DNA of 64,000 nt from Ignavibacteria bacterium (GTDB taxonomy: Bacteria; Bacteroidota; Ignavibacteria; Kapaibacteriales; UBA2268). How positions within the stretch are numbered: the stretch's first letter is position 1; each line of letters starts with the position of its first letter. The notes beneath the pieces are model-generated. The model ran no database searches. It was not told where the DNA came from and saw nothing but the letters and a program-made list of their open reading frames with translations. This document shows positions 18,830-29,128 of this stretch, piece after piece. Both the position numbers and the translations under genes were made by a program. The stretch covers positions 62,001 through 126,000 of the forward strand of contig JAERMQ010000003.1 in the NCBI GenBank assembly GCA_016844745.1. The letters are read 5' to 3'.

Positions 18830-19738
18830 TTAATAAGCAGGAAGTAAAAAATTGTTTTTGAAAAATTCCGGATTGTAGCATATTTCGATAAATTCGTCAA
18901 TTAACCGGCTTCGATTTGAAATGATTTCTTCGATAATGGTATTATAAGCTATTGCAGGAATACTATTAGATGTAAAAATATGACTTGTGAGTCCATCTAA
19001 AAACACAGTGCAATCCTGGATATTACCCATCGTAGTCTGAAAATTTTTAATTAACCTTAGTTTCTCTTTGGGTAAATTAATGACCGGCTGCATGATTTCG
19101 AGCATATACCTGAAATTTTTAAATGCTAATCGTACTTTATGAATTGTATCAGGTTCCTCCCTTTTTACTTGGGAAATTCGCTCGAGAATAATATGGTAAT
19201 TTGCCAGAATTGGTTCTGAAAGCCTTTCAAGAGGAATCGAATTTAATATAGGGTTGTTTTTTATAGCGAATTTTAAAAAGAAAATAAATCCTTCAAGTGT
19301 CAATAAATCTACAAGCATCAACTGCTCTTTTATTGATGAAATGTATAATTGCTCTGCTGTTTTCAATTCAAAATAATATTCGCTCAATACCGGATGTGTT
19401 AATCTTAAATCATCGATTGATAAGAGCTGTACTTGCGTATCGCGTAATCCGTTGAAGAGTTTGAGAATTTTTTTAGTGCTTTTCGATAGTCTCGATAAAT
19501 CTTTGGAATTAACCACTCCCCGCGCTAATTCAAGAAATGCAAGCAATCTTCTAATTGATACACGAAGATTATGGACGGGATTCTCTTCGAATTTGGCTCT
19601 GCATCTAACTAAATTAACCTTTACGAAATTCCAGCAATTATTGAGATTCTCAATAAGAAATTCATCTGTTCTCAATTGCTGCTTCTCTTCAATCTCAATT
19701 GAAGAATTATTGAGGGATTTCGATTTTGATATCTTCAA
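18830..19738 (-). CDS. CHAD-domain protein
   Basis: A 302-residue all-helical CHAD protein. The conserved histidines and basic residues are seen in NPVHNLRVSIRRLLAFLE and IHKVRLAFKNFRYMLEIM. CHAD domains bind inorganic polyphosphate and often accompany polyphosphate granules or CYTH phosphatases, but no CYTH or ppk gene is here. The start overlaps the end of the Ig-lipoprotein gene by 32 bases, and the LolC/E-like permease follows. The three genes look translationally coupled, though a functional link is not obvious. Confidence 0.88.
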   Translation of the reverse strand: MKISKSKSLNNSSIEIEEKQQLRTDEFLIENLNNCWNFVKVNLVRCRAKFEENPVHNLRVSIRRLLAFLELARGVVNSKDLSRLSKSTKKILKLFNGLRDTQVQLLSIDDLRLTHPVLSEYYFELKTAEQLYISSIKEQLMLVDLLTLEGFIFFLKFAIKNNPILNSIPLERLSEPILANYHIILERISQVKREEPDTIHKVRLAFKNFRYMLEIMQPVINLPKEKLRLIKNFQTTMGNIQDCTVFLDGLTSHIFTSNSIPAIAYNTIIEEIISNRSRLIDEFIEICYNPEFFKNNFLLPAY

Positions 19739-21419
19739 GTGTCCACCTTGGTTTGATGTTAATTTCTTTTTCCATTACATAAAATCGAGCGCCGAATTTA
19801 TGTGGATAATCACTGCCGTAATAATAAAATCCGTTGCCGTATAAATCTTCGAAAATCTCAAGTGAATATTCTCCCTGAGGAAGGTCATTAATTTCCCATG
19901 AGCCTTTTGAATTTACTTTAGTGGAATAATTCACTTTTGTTAATTTATTTAATAAAGTAACAACATATCTCTGAACTGAAATATTGGAAGCAAGCAGTTT
20001 TCCGCTTGCAGCGCCAAAGGTTCTGGAATCTAAAGTCTGGAATCTTAATTTAATAGTGGAATCCTTCATTACATTCCCAATTACGTCAGTTATTTTATTG
20101 GTTCGAAAACTAATATCGTACCATGAATCATCGGATAATCTTTCCAGGGGTTTCACAACAAAATAATTATCCGCTTTTGTCATAACCAAGAATGGCACTT
20201 GCGATGGAGGGCTGACTTTAATAAATTTAACAGTTGAATCATTGAAATTCCTTCCAATTGCCGTAGAAAACATGAACCTGAACACAGCGGTAGGCGATAT
20301 TCCTGTTGTGCTGTCCCTAAATGGAGAGGAATCCAGTATTGGCTTTATTGTATCCTGTTCCGGGGTACTTTGATAATGTATTGAAAACGCCGAATCGCTT
20401 ATTCTGTTCCCTGAAGAATCCTTTGGGATGTAGATTGAATCCCTGCAGACTGTAAGTTGCCATTTCTTTTCGGGTACCATTGGCGATGATGTTATTATTT
20501 CTACCGTCCTGCCATTTACTTTACTAATAAATGTCCCTGCAATGTCTAATTTTCTTTTACCGGTGGAATCCGAAATTGAGAATGAATTTTTCGAAACAGA
20601 AAATGTATCGATATTTTCTGAAAAAACCGCTCTCACAATTCTATTTGAAACAGGGAGTGCATCCGTAAGCATGGGCTGTATTCTATCGATGGAGCCACCA
20701 ATCTTTATATTAACAAATTTGGATGTGTCACGAACAACCTCAACATCAGAAGTAGCAGCGCCAAAGCCGTCAATACCGGGGTCGTAAATACCATCTTTAA
20801 ATTTGTCCCGGATAGCGAACAGCCTGTATTTTCCGTTCTTCAAAGCAGGTATCTGAAATAATCCGTTTGAACCGATTTGAACTTTAAAGGGTGGTTTATT
20901 ATTTTTCGGATTTAGAGTATCCGGATTTATTTTGTCGATTGGATAAGCAAAAATAAAGGCTCCGGCTGGTTGAAGGTCAAATAATTGTCCTTTAATTTTC
21001 CCGCTGTCAATATTGTTGCCGGTTGAGAATGTAAGGTTGAAACTTTCCGTAGGCTTGTTTCCTTTAGAATCAGCTATATCAGTTCCGAGTGAAACAGTAT
21101 AGGTTGTGTTGGTATCAAGGGACTCGAGAAATTCGATTTCAAGCTCGCGACGGCTCCATGATAAAGAATATTTTTTAGATGGTGATATAAAAATATTTTC
21201 CGAAATAGAATTTCTATCCATGTACTTGGAAAATTGAATCCTGATTGAATTTCCCTGGAAATTTAATGAATTATTTGCAGGTTCGTATTCTTCAATTTCG
21301 GGTGGCGTCTTATCCGGCGGACCTCCCGAAGGCGACTGTGGATTGGCACATGAAAATATAATAATAGCTAATAACGTTAACGTTTTGAGCCTGAGAAATT
21401 TAAAAAGTATATAAAGCAT
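19707..21419 (-). CDS. Lipoprotein with SbsA-type Ig-like (Big_5) domains
   Basis: A 570-residue exported lipoprotein. The signal peptide ends in IIIFSCANPQSPSGGPPDK, with the lipobox cysteine followed by the GGPPDKTPPEI stretch typical of a Bacteroidota family. Big_5 Ig-like domain at about 40-135 (SIRIQFSKYMDRNSISEN, FTYxxSL-like strand pattern), then carboxypeptidase-like segments (KNGKYRLFAIRDKFKDG; DLPQGEYSLEIFEDLYGNG) and two more Ig-like parts. Probably a cell-surface or periplasmic structural protein. First gene of an overlapping minus-strand unit with CHAD and permease genes. Confidence 0.85.
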   Translation of the reverse strand: MLYILFKFLRLKTLTLLAIIIFSCANPQSPSGGPPDKTPPEIEEYEPANNSLNFQGNSIRIQFSKYMDRNSISENIFISPSKKYSLSWSRRELEIEFLESLDTNTTYTVSLGTDIADSKGNKPTESFNLTFSTGNNIDSGKIKGQLFDLQPAGAFIFAYPIDKINPDTLNPKNNKPPFKVQIGSNGLFQIPALKNGKYRLFAIRDKFKDGIYDPGIDGFGAATSDVEVVRDTSKFVNIKIGGSIDRIQPMLTDALPVSNRIVRAVFSENIDTFSVSKNSFSISDSTGKRKLDIAGTFISKVNGRTVEIITSSPMVPEKKWQLTVCRDSIYIPKDSSGNRISDSAFSIHYQSTPEQDTIKPILDSSPFRDSTTGISPTAVFRFMFSTAIGRNFNDSTVKFIKVSPPSQVPFLVMTKADNYFVVKPLERLSDDSWYDISFRTNKITDVIGNVMKDSTIKLRFQTLDSRTFGAASGKLLASNISVQRYVVTLLNKLTKVNYSTKVNSKGSWEINDLPQGEYSLEIFEDLYGNGFYYYGSDYPHKFGARFYVMEKEINIKPRWTLEDIKIEIPQ

Positions 21420-21456
21420 TAAAATTCTTAATTTTGCACTTGCTAAAAAACACTGG

Positions 21457-21488
21457 CAAATTTACGAAAAATTAGCTATTGAATAAAA
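21457..21488 (-). promoter_or_regulatory. Candidate promoter of the lipoprotein-CHAD-permease unit
   Basis: On the minus strand TTTT, 20 bases, then TAAATTTG (21457-21464), an approximate match to the Bacteroidota TTTG-N20-TAnnTTTG promoter about 40 bases before the lipoprotein start. Confidence 0.3.
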
Positions 21489-21497
21489 TACGAAGTA

Positions 21498-22385
21498 ATG
21501 AAGTTGTATATTTTAAAATTTGTTTATCGTAAAGTAGCAAGCGGTTTTCACAAAATATTTGTTTTTTTTGAACAAATGGCTGATGACCACGCTTTTCTAA
21601 TAGCTTCCGGTATTGCCTTTAGTATCTTCCTTTACTTGATTCCTATCGCGCTTGTTGTAATATATATTATAACACGATTCATAGATGCAAATGCAGTTAT
21701 TTTGAGCATTGATAATATTCTCCGGAACATTTTTCCACAAACCGAATCATCCCAAGCGCTGATTTCTACTATTCTGAATGAGATTTACTCTATTAGTATG
21801 CACAGCCGTTTTTTTGGTATTATTGGTATAATTGTACTTCTTTGGCTTTCTTCGACAGTGTTCAGCAGCCTTCGCACAGGATTAAATGCAATGTTCCATT
21901 TCCCGTCACCCCGATTTTTTCTTGTTTACAAATTAAAAGATATTGTTATAGCTATTACTCTTTCCTTTTTAATTATGCTTTCTACTTTTATATTACCGGC
22001 ATCTGCTGCAATAGTAAAATACATCGGCGAGTGGCTGCCGGACATATATTTGAAATATTTCCAAACATTTTCATCTTTTTTGTTGACAATATTTATCGGA
22101 TTCATTTTCTTTATTTTCATTTTTCGTTTTCTACCAAATAAAAAGTTGCCGAACAAAATCCTGGTTTTCTGTACCGTATTCTGCGTTGGAGCATTGGAGG
22201 TCGCTAAGCCTTTGTTTGCGTATTATGTAAGTTATTCCGGAAGCTACGGAAAATTTTATGGAGTATATGCAGCATTAGTCACAATTGCAGTATGGCTCTA
22301 TTATTCAGCGATAATCATTTTAATCTCGGCAACCCTTGGATATAATCTGATGGTAAAGAAGAAAACTCATCATCACTCTCATTGA
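21498..22385 (+). CDS. YihY/BrkB-family inner-membrane protein
   Basis: A 295-residue membrane protein with about six helices. The family signature appears as LIASGIAFSIFLYLIPIALV near residue 35, WLSSTVFSSLRTGLNAMF, and the C-terminal GSYGKFYGVYAALVTIAVWLYYSA. The biochemical role is not established; older ribonuclease BN annotations for the family are errors. A His-rich tail (KKKTHHHSH) ends the protein. It is divergent from the lipoprotein unit and followed by a repeat-rich gap. Confidence 0.88.
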   Translation: MKLYILKFVYRKVASGFHKIFVFFEQMADDHAFLIASGIAFSIFLYLIPIALVVIYIITRFIDANAVILSIDNILRNIFPQTESSQALISTILNEIYSISMHSRFFGIIGIIVLLWLSSTVFSSLRTGLNAMFHFPSPRFFLVYKLKDIVIAITLSFLIMLSTFILPASAAIVKYIGEWLPDIYLKYFQTFSSFLLTIFIGFIFFIFIFRFLPNKKLPNKILVFCTVFCVGALEVAKPLFAYYVSYSGSYGKFYGVYAALVTIAVWLYYSAIIILISATLGYNLMVKKKTHHHSH

Positions 22386-22463
22386 GAAATACAGATTATT
22401 TAAAAGAGGTTCTTCCTACATCTGATTGTTATTCTTGCATATGAGACTTTTTGAAAAAAAAGG

Positions 22464-22663
22464 AATGTCATTCTGAACGAAGTGAAGAATCTTCTTGCAA
22501 AATCTGATAAATTCTTTATTTTATTGCTAACCAAAACTTATTATTAATATTTTGAAGAATATAGTATTGATGGGAATATTGAATGATAATCATTAATTTT
22601 ATCTCCATTACATTCATCTAATGTTTAAGAAGATTCTTCACTTCGTTCAGAATGACATTCTTC
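22464..22663. repeat. Core palindrome repeat with long spacer, copy 4
   Basis: Arms at 22464-22495 and 22629-22663 (about 31 bases, core GTCATTCTGAACGAAGTG) are separated by 133 bases of unique, AT-rich sequence. No ORF is in the spacer. The rest of the 22386-22943 gap is A/T-rich with no gene or RNA that I can see; the act cluster promoter must lie within it. Confidence 0.85.
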
Positions 22664-22943
22664 CAATTTTAAGCATCACACAGCCATATTAGAAGTAATG
22701 ACAATTTGTGAACTACGCTTAATTGGATTCCTTAGTTCCTTAATTAAATAATCAAAAAATTGAATGAAAATTATAATTATTTTGAGTTACGCAAAGAAAT
22801 TGTAAATCGTATTTAAATATCTGAATTACATATTCATCGTTATTTTTTGCTTTTTTATCAAAAAAAAATCATTAATTTTATTTTTTTTTAAAATTGTATT
22901 CTGAAAAAAGTTATAAAATGTTATATAAAATAATGGGTTTGAA

Positions 22944-23513
22944 GTGAATAAGAAGTTACTCGATTACACACTCAAAATCCGCCTTCCTATTACCGTTTTC
23001 GTTATTATCATTGCGATGTCAATAACGTACTACGTATCAAGAAACGAACGGGACGGGATTGGAAACACTCCAACGCAGCCGATTCTATTTTCACATAAGC
23101 TTCATGCCGGGGATATGAAAATTGATTGTCAATACTGCCATACCGGTGTTACCAAAGGAAGGCATGCATTGATACCATCAGTGGGAACCTGTATGAATTG
23201 CCATTCGGTAGCCCGCAAAGATAAACCTGAAATCCAAAAACTCACTAAAATATTTCTTTCTGGTGAGGCGCTGCAATGGCAAAGAGTGCATAGGACAGCC
23301 GATTACGTTTATTTCAATCATAGCTCTCATGTCAGCAAAAACATCGATTGCAAGTATTGCCACGGCGATGTTGCTGCTATGGAGAAAATCTCGCAAGTAC
23401 ATTCTTTCACAATGGGGAGTTGTGTTGATTGCCATAGAACTGCTCATAAGAGTTTTCCGGAAATTGCAGGATTAAAAAAAGGTCCAGACCATTGCTGGGC
23501 TTGTCATAGATAA
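22944..23513 (+). CDS. actA: Alternative complex III subunit A, pentaheme cytochrome c
   Basis: A 189-residue multiheme cytochrome c. One N-terminal helix (LPITVFVIIIAMSITYYVS) anchors a domain with five CxxCH sites: CQYCH, CMNCH, CKYCH, CVDCH and the C-terminal CWACH. Extra histidines (SHKLHAG, NHSSHVS) can be distal ligands. This matches ActA, the heme subunit that passes electrons within the quinol:cytochrome c oxidoreductase. Starts at GTG. It leads the cluster and is followed by actB after a short heptamer-repeat gap. Confidence 0.93.
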   Translation: MNKKLLDYTLKIRLPITVFVIIIAMSITYYVSRNERDGIGNTPTQPILFSHKLHAGDMKIDCQYCHTGVTKGRHALIPSVGTCMNCHSVARKDKPEIQKLTKIFLSGEALQWQRVHRTADYVYFNHSSHVSKNIDCKYCHGDVAAMEKISQVHSFTMGSCVDCHRTAHKSFPEIAGLKKGPDHCWACHR

Positions 23514-23515
23514 AT

Positions 23516-23565
23516 TGTTAATGGTCAATTGTTAATGGTTAATGGTCAATGGTTAATGATTGATT
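23516..23565. repeat. Heptamer-type tandem repeat between actA and actB
   Basis: About six 7-base units with pattern AAT(G/T)(G/A)T(C/T), e.g. AATGGTC, AATTGTT and AATGGTT. Same family as the arrays at 40371 and 41495. Confidence 0.75.
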
Positions 23566-23644
23566 AAAAAAGAGGGAAGATAATTTTTAGGATTTGAAAT
23601 ACTCGTGAATGATAAAATTGAAATATCAATAAAAGGAAATATAA

Positions 23645-26623
23645 ATGATTGGTGAACATATACACGATAATGAGGAAAAGCCTAATTTAGAGGAAATGTC
23701 TCCGCTTTCGAGAAGAAATTTCATAGCAATTCTCGGAGCTTCGGCGGCTTTCACGGCTGTTTCCTGCACCGATTATCCCGACAAAGGCAAAATTGTGCCA
23801 TACAACAAAAAACCGGAAGAAATCACACCCGGCAAGGCAAACTTTTATGCATCAACATGTAACGCCTGCCCTCATTCATGCGGAGTTCTGGTTAAAACAC
23901 GCGAAGGAAGACCGATAAAAATTGATGGAAATCCCGAACATCCTGTTAATCAGGGTAAAATTTGCGCAAAGGGACAGTCAAATATATTAAATATGTATGA
24001 CCCTGAACGGCTCAAAGTTCCGCAAGTTATCAGGGATGAAAAATTAGTTAATTCAACATGGAAGGAAGTTGATTCAACCATTATTACAGCATTGAATCAA
24101 GCTGTTAAAGACGGAAAAGAAATCGCTGTTCTATGCAACACAATTACATCTCCGAGTTTTGCAAAGCTTATCTCGGAGTTTAAAGAAAAATTCCCTACTA
24201 CCAAAATTTATCCTTATGAAGCATTTGTTACCGATAACCGAAATACTGCATGGAAAGCCTGTTACGATAATATTCCTCAATTTGCTTTTAAGTGGGACAA
24301 AGCTAAAGTAATTTTATCTCTTGATGCTGATATTCTCGGGACCGAAGGAAACCATGTTGAGCAGATAAGACAAATTACTTCCAAACGCTCAGCAGATGAA
24401 CTGAAAAGCTTCTCACGCATTTATTCCGCTGAAGCCGGAATGAGCATTACCGGAATGAATGCAGATTATAGGTTCAGGCTTGCTCCTCAACAACAACTCG
24501 ATTTGGTTCTTACACTTCTGGTTGAGCTATTTCCAAGGGAAGCAGCGGAATTGAGCCTTAATACAGTCGATTATTCATTTACTAAATTTGCTTCTGTCAA
24601 TGGATTATCTTCTGAAAATATAAAGCAATTATTTTCGGATTTAAGGCAACATGCAGGCGAATCAATAGTGTATGCCGGTGATAAATTACCGGGTGAAGTT
24701 CATATTGCAGTAAATTATTTGAATGAATTGCTTGGAAATACCAGGCTTTATGATACCGAATCTCCAGTCGTTGAATATATATCAAATGCTACGGTACAAG
24801 ACTTCGAGCAGCTTTCAACAAACATGAAAAACGGTAAAGTCGGAATCCTGCTGAATCTCAATACAAATCCAGTTTTTCATCTACCAGAAGATATTGGATT
24901 TGCCGGGTCTATGAGCAAGGTACGTTATGCAATTTCTTTATTGGAAAACTTAAATGAAACATCCAAACTAAGTAACATTATTTTATCCGGGAGTCATTTC
25001 TTAGAATCATGGGGAGATTACGCTCGCAGAGCAGGTATTTACAGCCTGCAACAACCCCAGATTTCTCCTCTATACGATACACGTCAAAAAGAAGCGGTAT
25101 TACTTTCATGGATTCGCGGTGCATATAACGAACAGGACTGGCATGATTATATTATGAGCAACTGGGAAAAAGAAGTTTATCCGAAAGTAGCTCCTGCAGC
25201 CGATTTCAAAACGTTTTGGAATACATCCCTGCATGATGGTGTGACCGCAATTGCGCAGAATAAAGTAGTTTTTAGTGAGTTCAAAAAAGATTCATTGAAG
25301 AATATCAGGGTTAAATATCCGACACAGGATTTCACGGTTATATTCAGCGAAAGCTTTTCCCTTGGCGACGGTCACTTTGCAAACAATGGCTGGCTGCTGG
25401 AATTGCCACATCCGGTTTCAAAAGTAGTTTGGGACAATTATGCTTCAATTGCTCCTGCAACTGCTACAGAATTAGGTTTAACGTTCGGTGATATGGTTGA
25501 AATTTCGATTAATAACCGTAAACAGAAAATCCCTGTATTTCTTCAACCTGGAATGGCAGAAAAGGTTGCAACAATCGAACTTGGCTGGGGCAGGAAGGAA
25601 ATTTGTGAAGTTGGATTAGGAGCGGGATTCCCGGCACAATCGTTGTTATCGAAAGCCGGTGGACTTACACAATTGATTTATTCAGGCGCAAAAATAGGAA
25701 AAGCAGGAGAGAAATATAAATTAGTCACAACCCAGGAGAATCATCTCTTAGACGAGCTTTTCGTCAAAGATTTGCATCTTAGAAGACATATCATTCGGGA
25801 AGGAACAATTGAAAAATATCAAAAAGAGCCTAATTTTATAAAAGTGGAAAAAGAGAAGCAACTAAGCATGCTTAAGCCACATGAATACACTGGCGAAAAA
25901 TGGGCGATGGCTATCGATTTGTCAAAGTGCATCGGATGTGGTATTTGTGTTACGGCTTGCAATGTTGAAAATAACGTTGCTGTGGTGGGGAAAACAGAAG
26001 TATCAAAAGGAAGGGAAATGCACTGGATTAGGATTGACCGCTACTATTCAGGCTCGAACGAAGAACCGATTGTCAGCAACCAACCTGTAATGTGCCAGCA
26101 ATGCGATAATGCTCCCTGCGAAAATGTTTGCCCTGTTGTGGCGACCAATCACAGCCCAGACGGATTGAACCAGATGGTATATAATCGCTGTGTCGGAACA
26201 AGGTACTGCTCCAATAACTGCCCATATAAAGTGCGGAGATATAATTTCTTTGATTTCCGTGACCGGTTGGCAGATGGATATTATCAGCAGGACTCACTTT
26301 CCTTGCTTCATAATCCTGAAGTTACTGTTCGCCCCCGTGGAGTTATGGAAAAATGTACATTCTGCGTTCATAAAATTACCGAAGCACGCCAGACTGCATC
26401 GGCTGAAGGAACGAAGTTTGACGGCAGTAATATTGTCACTGCATGCCAGGAAGCTTGTCCGGCAGGGGCAATATCGTTCGGTAATGTTAACGACCCGGAA
26501 TCGGCAGTATCCAAGGCAAGGGAGAATAATTTAGGCTATTCGCTCCTGGAAGAATTAAACACTAATCCTAATGTAACATACATTGCAAAATTAAGAAATA
26601 TAAATTCGGAGGATATAACTTGA
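23645..26623 (+). CDS. actB: Alternative complex III subunit B, molybdopterin-like/iron-sulfur protein
   Basis: A 992-residue periplasmic-side subunit. A twin-arginine signal ([20 protein letters not shown]) ends in a cysteine that could be lipidated. The N-terminal part is related to molybdopterin oxidoreductases ([27 protein letters not shown]); in characterised ActB this domain carries no Mo cofactor. The C-terminal quarter (from about 755) is a ferredoxin-like domain with [37 protein letters not shown] and CTFC...CQEACP clusters, consistent with three [4Fe-4S] and one [3Fe-4S]. It ends overlapping actC. Confidence 0.93.
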   Translation: MIGEHIHDNEEKPNLEEMSPLSRRNFIAILGASAAFTAVSCTDYPDKGKIVPYNKKPEEITPGKANFYASTCNACPHSCGVLVKTREGRPIKIDGNPEHPVNQGKICAKGQSNILNMYDPERLKVPQVIRDEKLVNSTWKEVDSTIITALNQAVKDGKEIAVLCNTITSPSFAKLISEFKEKFPTTKIYPYEAFVTDNRNTAWKACYDNIPQFAFKWDKAKVILSLDADILGTEGNHVEQIRQITSKRSADELKSFSRIYSAEAGMSITGMNADYRFRLAPQQQLDLVLTLLVELFPREAAELSLNTVDYSFTKFASVNGLSSENIKQLFSDLRQHAGESIVYAGDKLPGEVHIAVNYLNELLGNTRLYDTESPVVEYISNATVQDFEQLSTNMKNGKVGILLNLNTNPVFHLPEDIGFAGSMSKVRYAISLLENLNETSKLSNIILSGSHFLESWGDYARRAGIYSLQQPQISPLYDTRQKEAVLLSWIRGAYNEQDWHDYIMSNWEKEVYPKVAPAADFKTFWNTSLHDGVTAIAQNKVVFSEFKKDSLKNIRVKYPTQDFTVIFSESFSLGDGHFANNGWLLELPHPVSKVVWDNYASIAPATATELGLTFGDMVEISINNRKQKIPVFLQPGMAEKVATIELGWGRKEICEVGLGAGFPAQSLLSKAGGLTQLIYSGAKIGKAGEKYKLVTTQENHLLDELFVKDLHLRRHIIREGTIEKYQKEPNFIKVEKEKQLSMLKPHEYTGEKWAMAIDLSKCIGCGICVTACNVENNVAVVGKTEVSKGREMHWIRIDRYYSGSNEEPIVSNQPVMCQQCDNAPCENVCPVVATNHSPDGLNQMVYNRCVGTRYCSNNCPYKVRRYNFFDFRDRLADGYYQQDSLSLLHNPEVTVRPRGVMEKCTFCVHKITEARQTASAEGTKFDGSNIVTACQEACPAGAISFGNVNDPESAVSKARENNLGYSLLEELNTNPNVTYIAKLRNINSEDIT

Positions 26624-27999
26624 GTATCGACTATTCATTGGAACCTTCCATTATTGAAGGAAAGCCGGGCTTAGCGTCGATTGACTCGACGATTGCAGCG
26701 CCAATGGAGACAAGACCTAATAAAAATTTTTATATGGCTTTATCCGTTACACTCACTATGCTGGGTATTGGCGCAGTCTGTCTCGGCTATTCATTTTACT
26801 ATGGAATGGGTTTATGGGGTAATAACAATCCTGTCGGATGGGGATTCGATATTGTTAATTTCGTTTTCTGGATAGGTATTGGTCATGCAGGAACACTGAT
26901 TTCAGCAATATTATTCTTATTCCGGCAGAAATGGCGTACAGGAATTTCGCGCTTTGCAGAAGGTATGACAATCTTTGCAGTTATGACAGCCGGCATATTT
27001 CCATTGATACACGTTGGTCGCCCCTGGCTCGACGGATACCTTATGCCTTATCCGAACCAACATGGATTATGGGTAAACTTTACTTCGCCGTTGGTTTGGG
27101 ACGTATTTGCAGTATCAACATATTTTATTGTTTCGGCGATATTCTGGTATATTGGATTAATACCCGATTTAGCCACATTGCGTGACAGAACAGTAGATAA
27201 AATCCGCAAAACAATTTATTCGATTTTCAGCCTCGGATGGCGGCATTCCAACAGGCATTGGCATCATTATGAAATGTCATATATCATATTGGCAGGATTC
27301 GCTACGCCACTCGTATTATCGGTGCATACTATCGTTAGTTTCGATTTTGCCGTGTCGATTCTGCCGGGATGGCATTCAACAATATTCCCGCCATATTTCG
27401 TGGCAGGCGCAGTATTTTCGGGTTTTGCAATGGTTCAGAATGCACTTATCTTTGTTAGAAAGATATTCAATTATGAACATATTATAACGTTGGACACCCT
27501 TGAAAAGATGAATAAAATTATGATTGCTACGGGTTCCATGGTCGGTTATGCTTATGCGATGGAATTTTTTATTGCATGGTACAGCGGTTCTCCGCTTGAA
27601 ACCTTCGTTTTCGTAAATCGTGCTTTTGGAGATTATGCCTGGGCTTATTGGATAATGGTTTCATGCAATGTAATATTCCCGCAGCTTTTCTGGTTCAAAA
27701 AAATTCGACGTTCAATACCCTTGATGTTTGTCGTTGGTGTATTTGTAAATATCGGAATGTGGTTCGAGCGATTCGTTATTGTCGTAACCTCACTTTCACG
27801 CGATTTTCTACCATCGAGTTGGGCGTATTACAAGCCAACTCTTTATGATATTGGAATTTTAATCGGTAGCTTCGGTTTATTTTTCTCACTGTTATTGATT
27901 TTTACGAGGACATTGCCTGTAGTTTCGATAGCAGAAGTTAAAGCTGTAAGCGACGGCGCTCAACCTACTCATCATGCCGGAGGCAGCCATGCAGAATAA
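26620..27999 (+). CDS. actC: Alternative complex III subunit C (NrfD/PsrC-like quinol-binding membrane subunit)
   Basis: A 459-residue membrane protein of the NrfD family with about ten helices. Conserved segments include [37 protein letters not shown] and [20 protein letters not shown], typical of ActC. It oxidises menaquinol and, by analogy with known structures, may form part of a proton pathway. Start is TTG at 26620, overlapping the actB stop by 4 bases, with GGAGG just upstream (26608-26612). Strict coupling to actB is expected. Confidence 0.93.
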   Translation: MSIDYSLEPSIIEGKPGLASIDSTIAAPMETRPNKNFYMALSVTLTMLGIGAVCLGYSFYYGMGLWGNNNPVGWGFDIVNFVFWIGIGHAGTLISAILFLFRQKWRTGISRFAEGMTIFAVMTAGIFPLIHVGRPWLDGYLMPYPNQHGLWVNFTSPLVWDVFAVSTYFIVSAIFWYIGLIPDLATLRDRTVDKIRKTIYSIFSLGWRHSNRHWHHYEMSYIILAGFATPLVLSVHTIVSFDFAVSILPGWHSTIFPPYFVAGAVFSGFAMVQNALIFVRKIFNYEHIITLDTLEKMNKIMIATGSMVGYAYAMEFFIAWYSGSPLETFVFVNRAFGDYAWAYWIMVSCNVIFPQLFWFKKIRRSIPLMFVVGVFVNIGMWFERFVIVVTSLSRDFLPSSWAYYKPTLYDIGILIGSFGLFFSLLLIFTRTLPVVSIAEVKAVSDGAQPTHHAGGSHAE

Positions 28000-29128
28000 A
28001 GTTTTATATTCGGTTACAGGGATTTTTCAAACTCCGGACAGCATAAAACATGCTGCAAAATCTATAGCTGATGCCGGATACAAAAGATATGATATAAACA
28101 CTCCGTATCCGGTACACGGAATACCAAAAGCAATGGGGATGACCATATCTAAATTGGGTTATTTTACTCTCGTATTTGGACTCTCCGGAATTGCCTTGGC
28201 TTTGGGATTTACCTGGATTATAACAAATATTATTTACCCATTAGTACAGGGTGGCAAACCGTTCTTTGCATTACCTCCATTTATTCCTATTACATTTGAA
28301 GTAACAGTGTTGCTTTCATCGTGTGGAACGGTTATTATTATGCTGTTGTTGTATTTCAAATTCCCTAATAACTCCCACCCTCTTCATGATACTAATTATA
28401 TGAAGAAAGTGTCGTCCGATAAATACGGCGCATATATTATGGCGGATGACCCGAATTTCGACCAATCCAAAGTTCGTTCATTGCTTGAGTCTTTAGGTGC
28501 AATCGATATTGAGGATATTTATTACGATGAAGAAACAGTCTCTTTACGTCCTAAGGTTTTCGAACCGAAGTTTCTCGGATTTCTGCTTGTTGCTATTTTG
28601 ATAACAGCAGGAGCAACATATTTTACATTAAATAAACTACTTTTTATGCCGCCTTTCGATTGGATGTCTTTCCAGTCGAGAGTAAATGCTCAATCATTAT
28701 CGACATTTTTCCCGGATAAACACGGAATGCGTATGCCGCCTTCAGGAACGATTGCACGCGGTTTTATGCCATTCCCTTATGAAGGCGACCCGGACAAAGC
28801 CGGGAAAATGTTAGTTAATCCTATGACTAACACTCAGGAAAATATCGAGCAGGGAAGAAAACAATATGATATATTCTGCAGTCCATGCCACGACTGGCAT
28901 GGAACCGGAAATTCAAGACTGCGTGGTCAGTTCCCGAATCCCCCAAGTCTCCACTCCCAAAAAGTTCGTAATTGGAGCGACGGTATGATATATTATATTA
29001 TTACGATGGGGCAGAATACAATGCCGTCTTATGCATACCAGGTTTCCCGTGAAGACCGGTGGGCTATTATTTTATATGTGCGTACTTTGCAAAGAGCTAT
29101 GAATGCTAAACCGGAGGATATAAAATGA
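27989..29128 (+). CDS. Fused alternative complex III subunits D and E (DUF3341 plus monoheme cytochrome c)
   Basis: A 379-residue fusion. Residues 1-175 are DUF3341/Act[20 protein letters not shown], two helices ([35 protein letters not shown]). A third helix ([17 protein letters not shown], about 200-217) leads to a class I cytochrome c domain with a single heme site (CSPCHDWHG), which corresponds to ActE. ActD and ActE are usually separate genes. I start at the ATG at 27989, inside the end of actC, because GGAGG (27979-27983) is 5 bases upstream; an earlier in-frame ATG at 27974 has none. Confidence 0.9.
   Translation: MQNKVLYSVTGIFQTPDSIKHAAKSIADAGYKRYDINTPYPVHGIPKAMGMTISKLGYFTLVFGLSGIALALGFTWIITNIIYPLVQGGKPFFALPPFIPITFEVTVLLSSCGTVIIMLLLYFKFPNNSHPLHDTNYMKKVSSDKYGAYIMADDPNFDQSKVRSLLESLGAIDIEDIYYDEETVSLRPKVFEPKFLGFLLVAILITAGATYFTLNKLLFMPPFDWMSFQSRVNAQSLSTFFPDKHGMRMPPSGTIARGFMPFPYEGDPDKAGKMLVNPMTNTQENIEQGRKQYDIFCSPCHDWHGTGNSRLRGQFPNPPSLHSQKVRNWSDGMIYYIITMGQNTMPSYAYQVSREDRWAIILYVRTLQRAMNAKPEDIK

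Noticed and set aside
18795..18900. Upstream extension of the LolC/E-like permease to TTG 18900
   Set aside because: It would overlap the CHAD gene by 71 bases and adds residues not seen in the family.
22386..22943. Possible tRNA or riboswitch in the gap before actA
   Set aside because: No cloverleaf, no G/C-rich conserved core; only AT-rich DNA and the core palindrome.
27974..27988. Earlier ATG for the actDE gene
   Set aside because: No ribosome-binding site; the GGAGG lies between it and the ATG at 27989.
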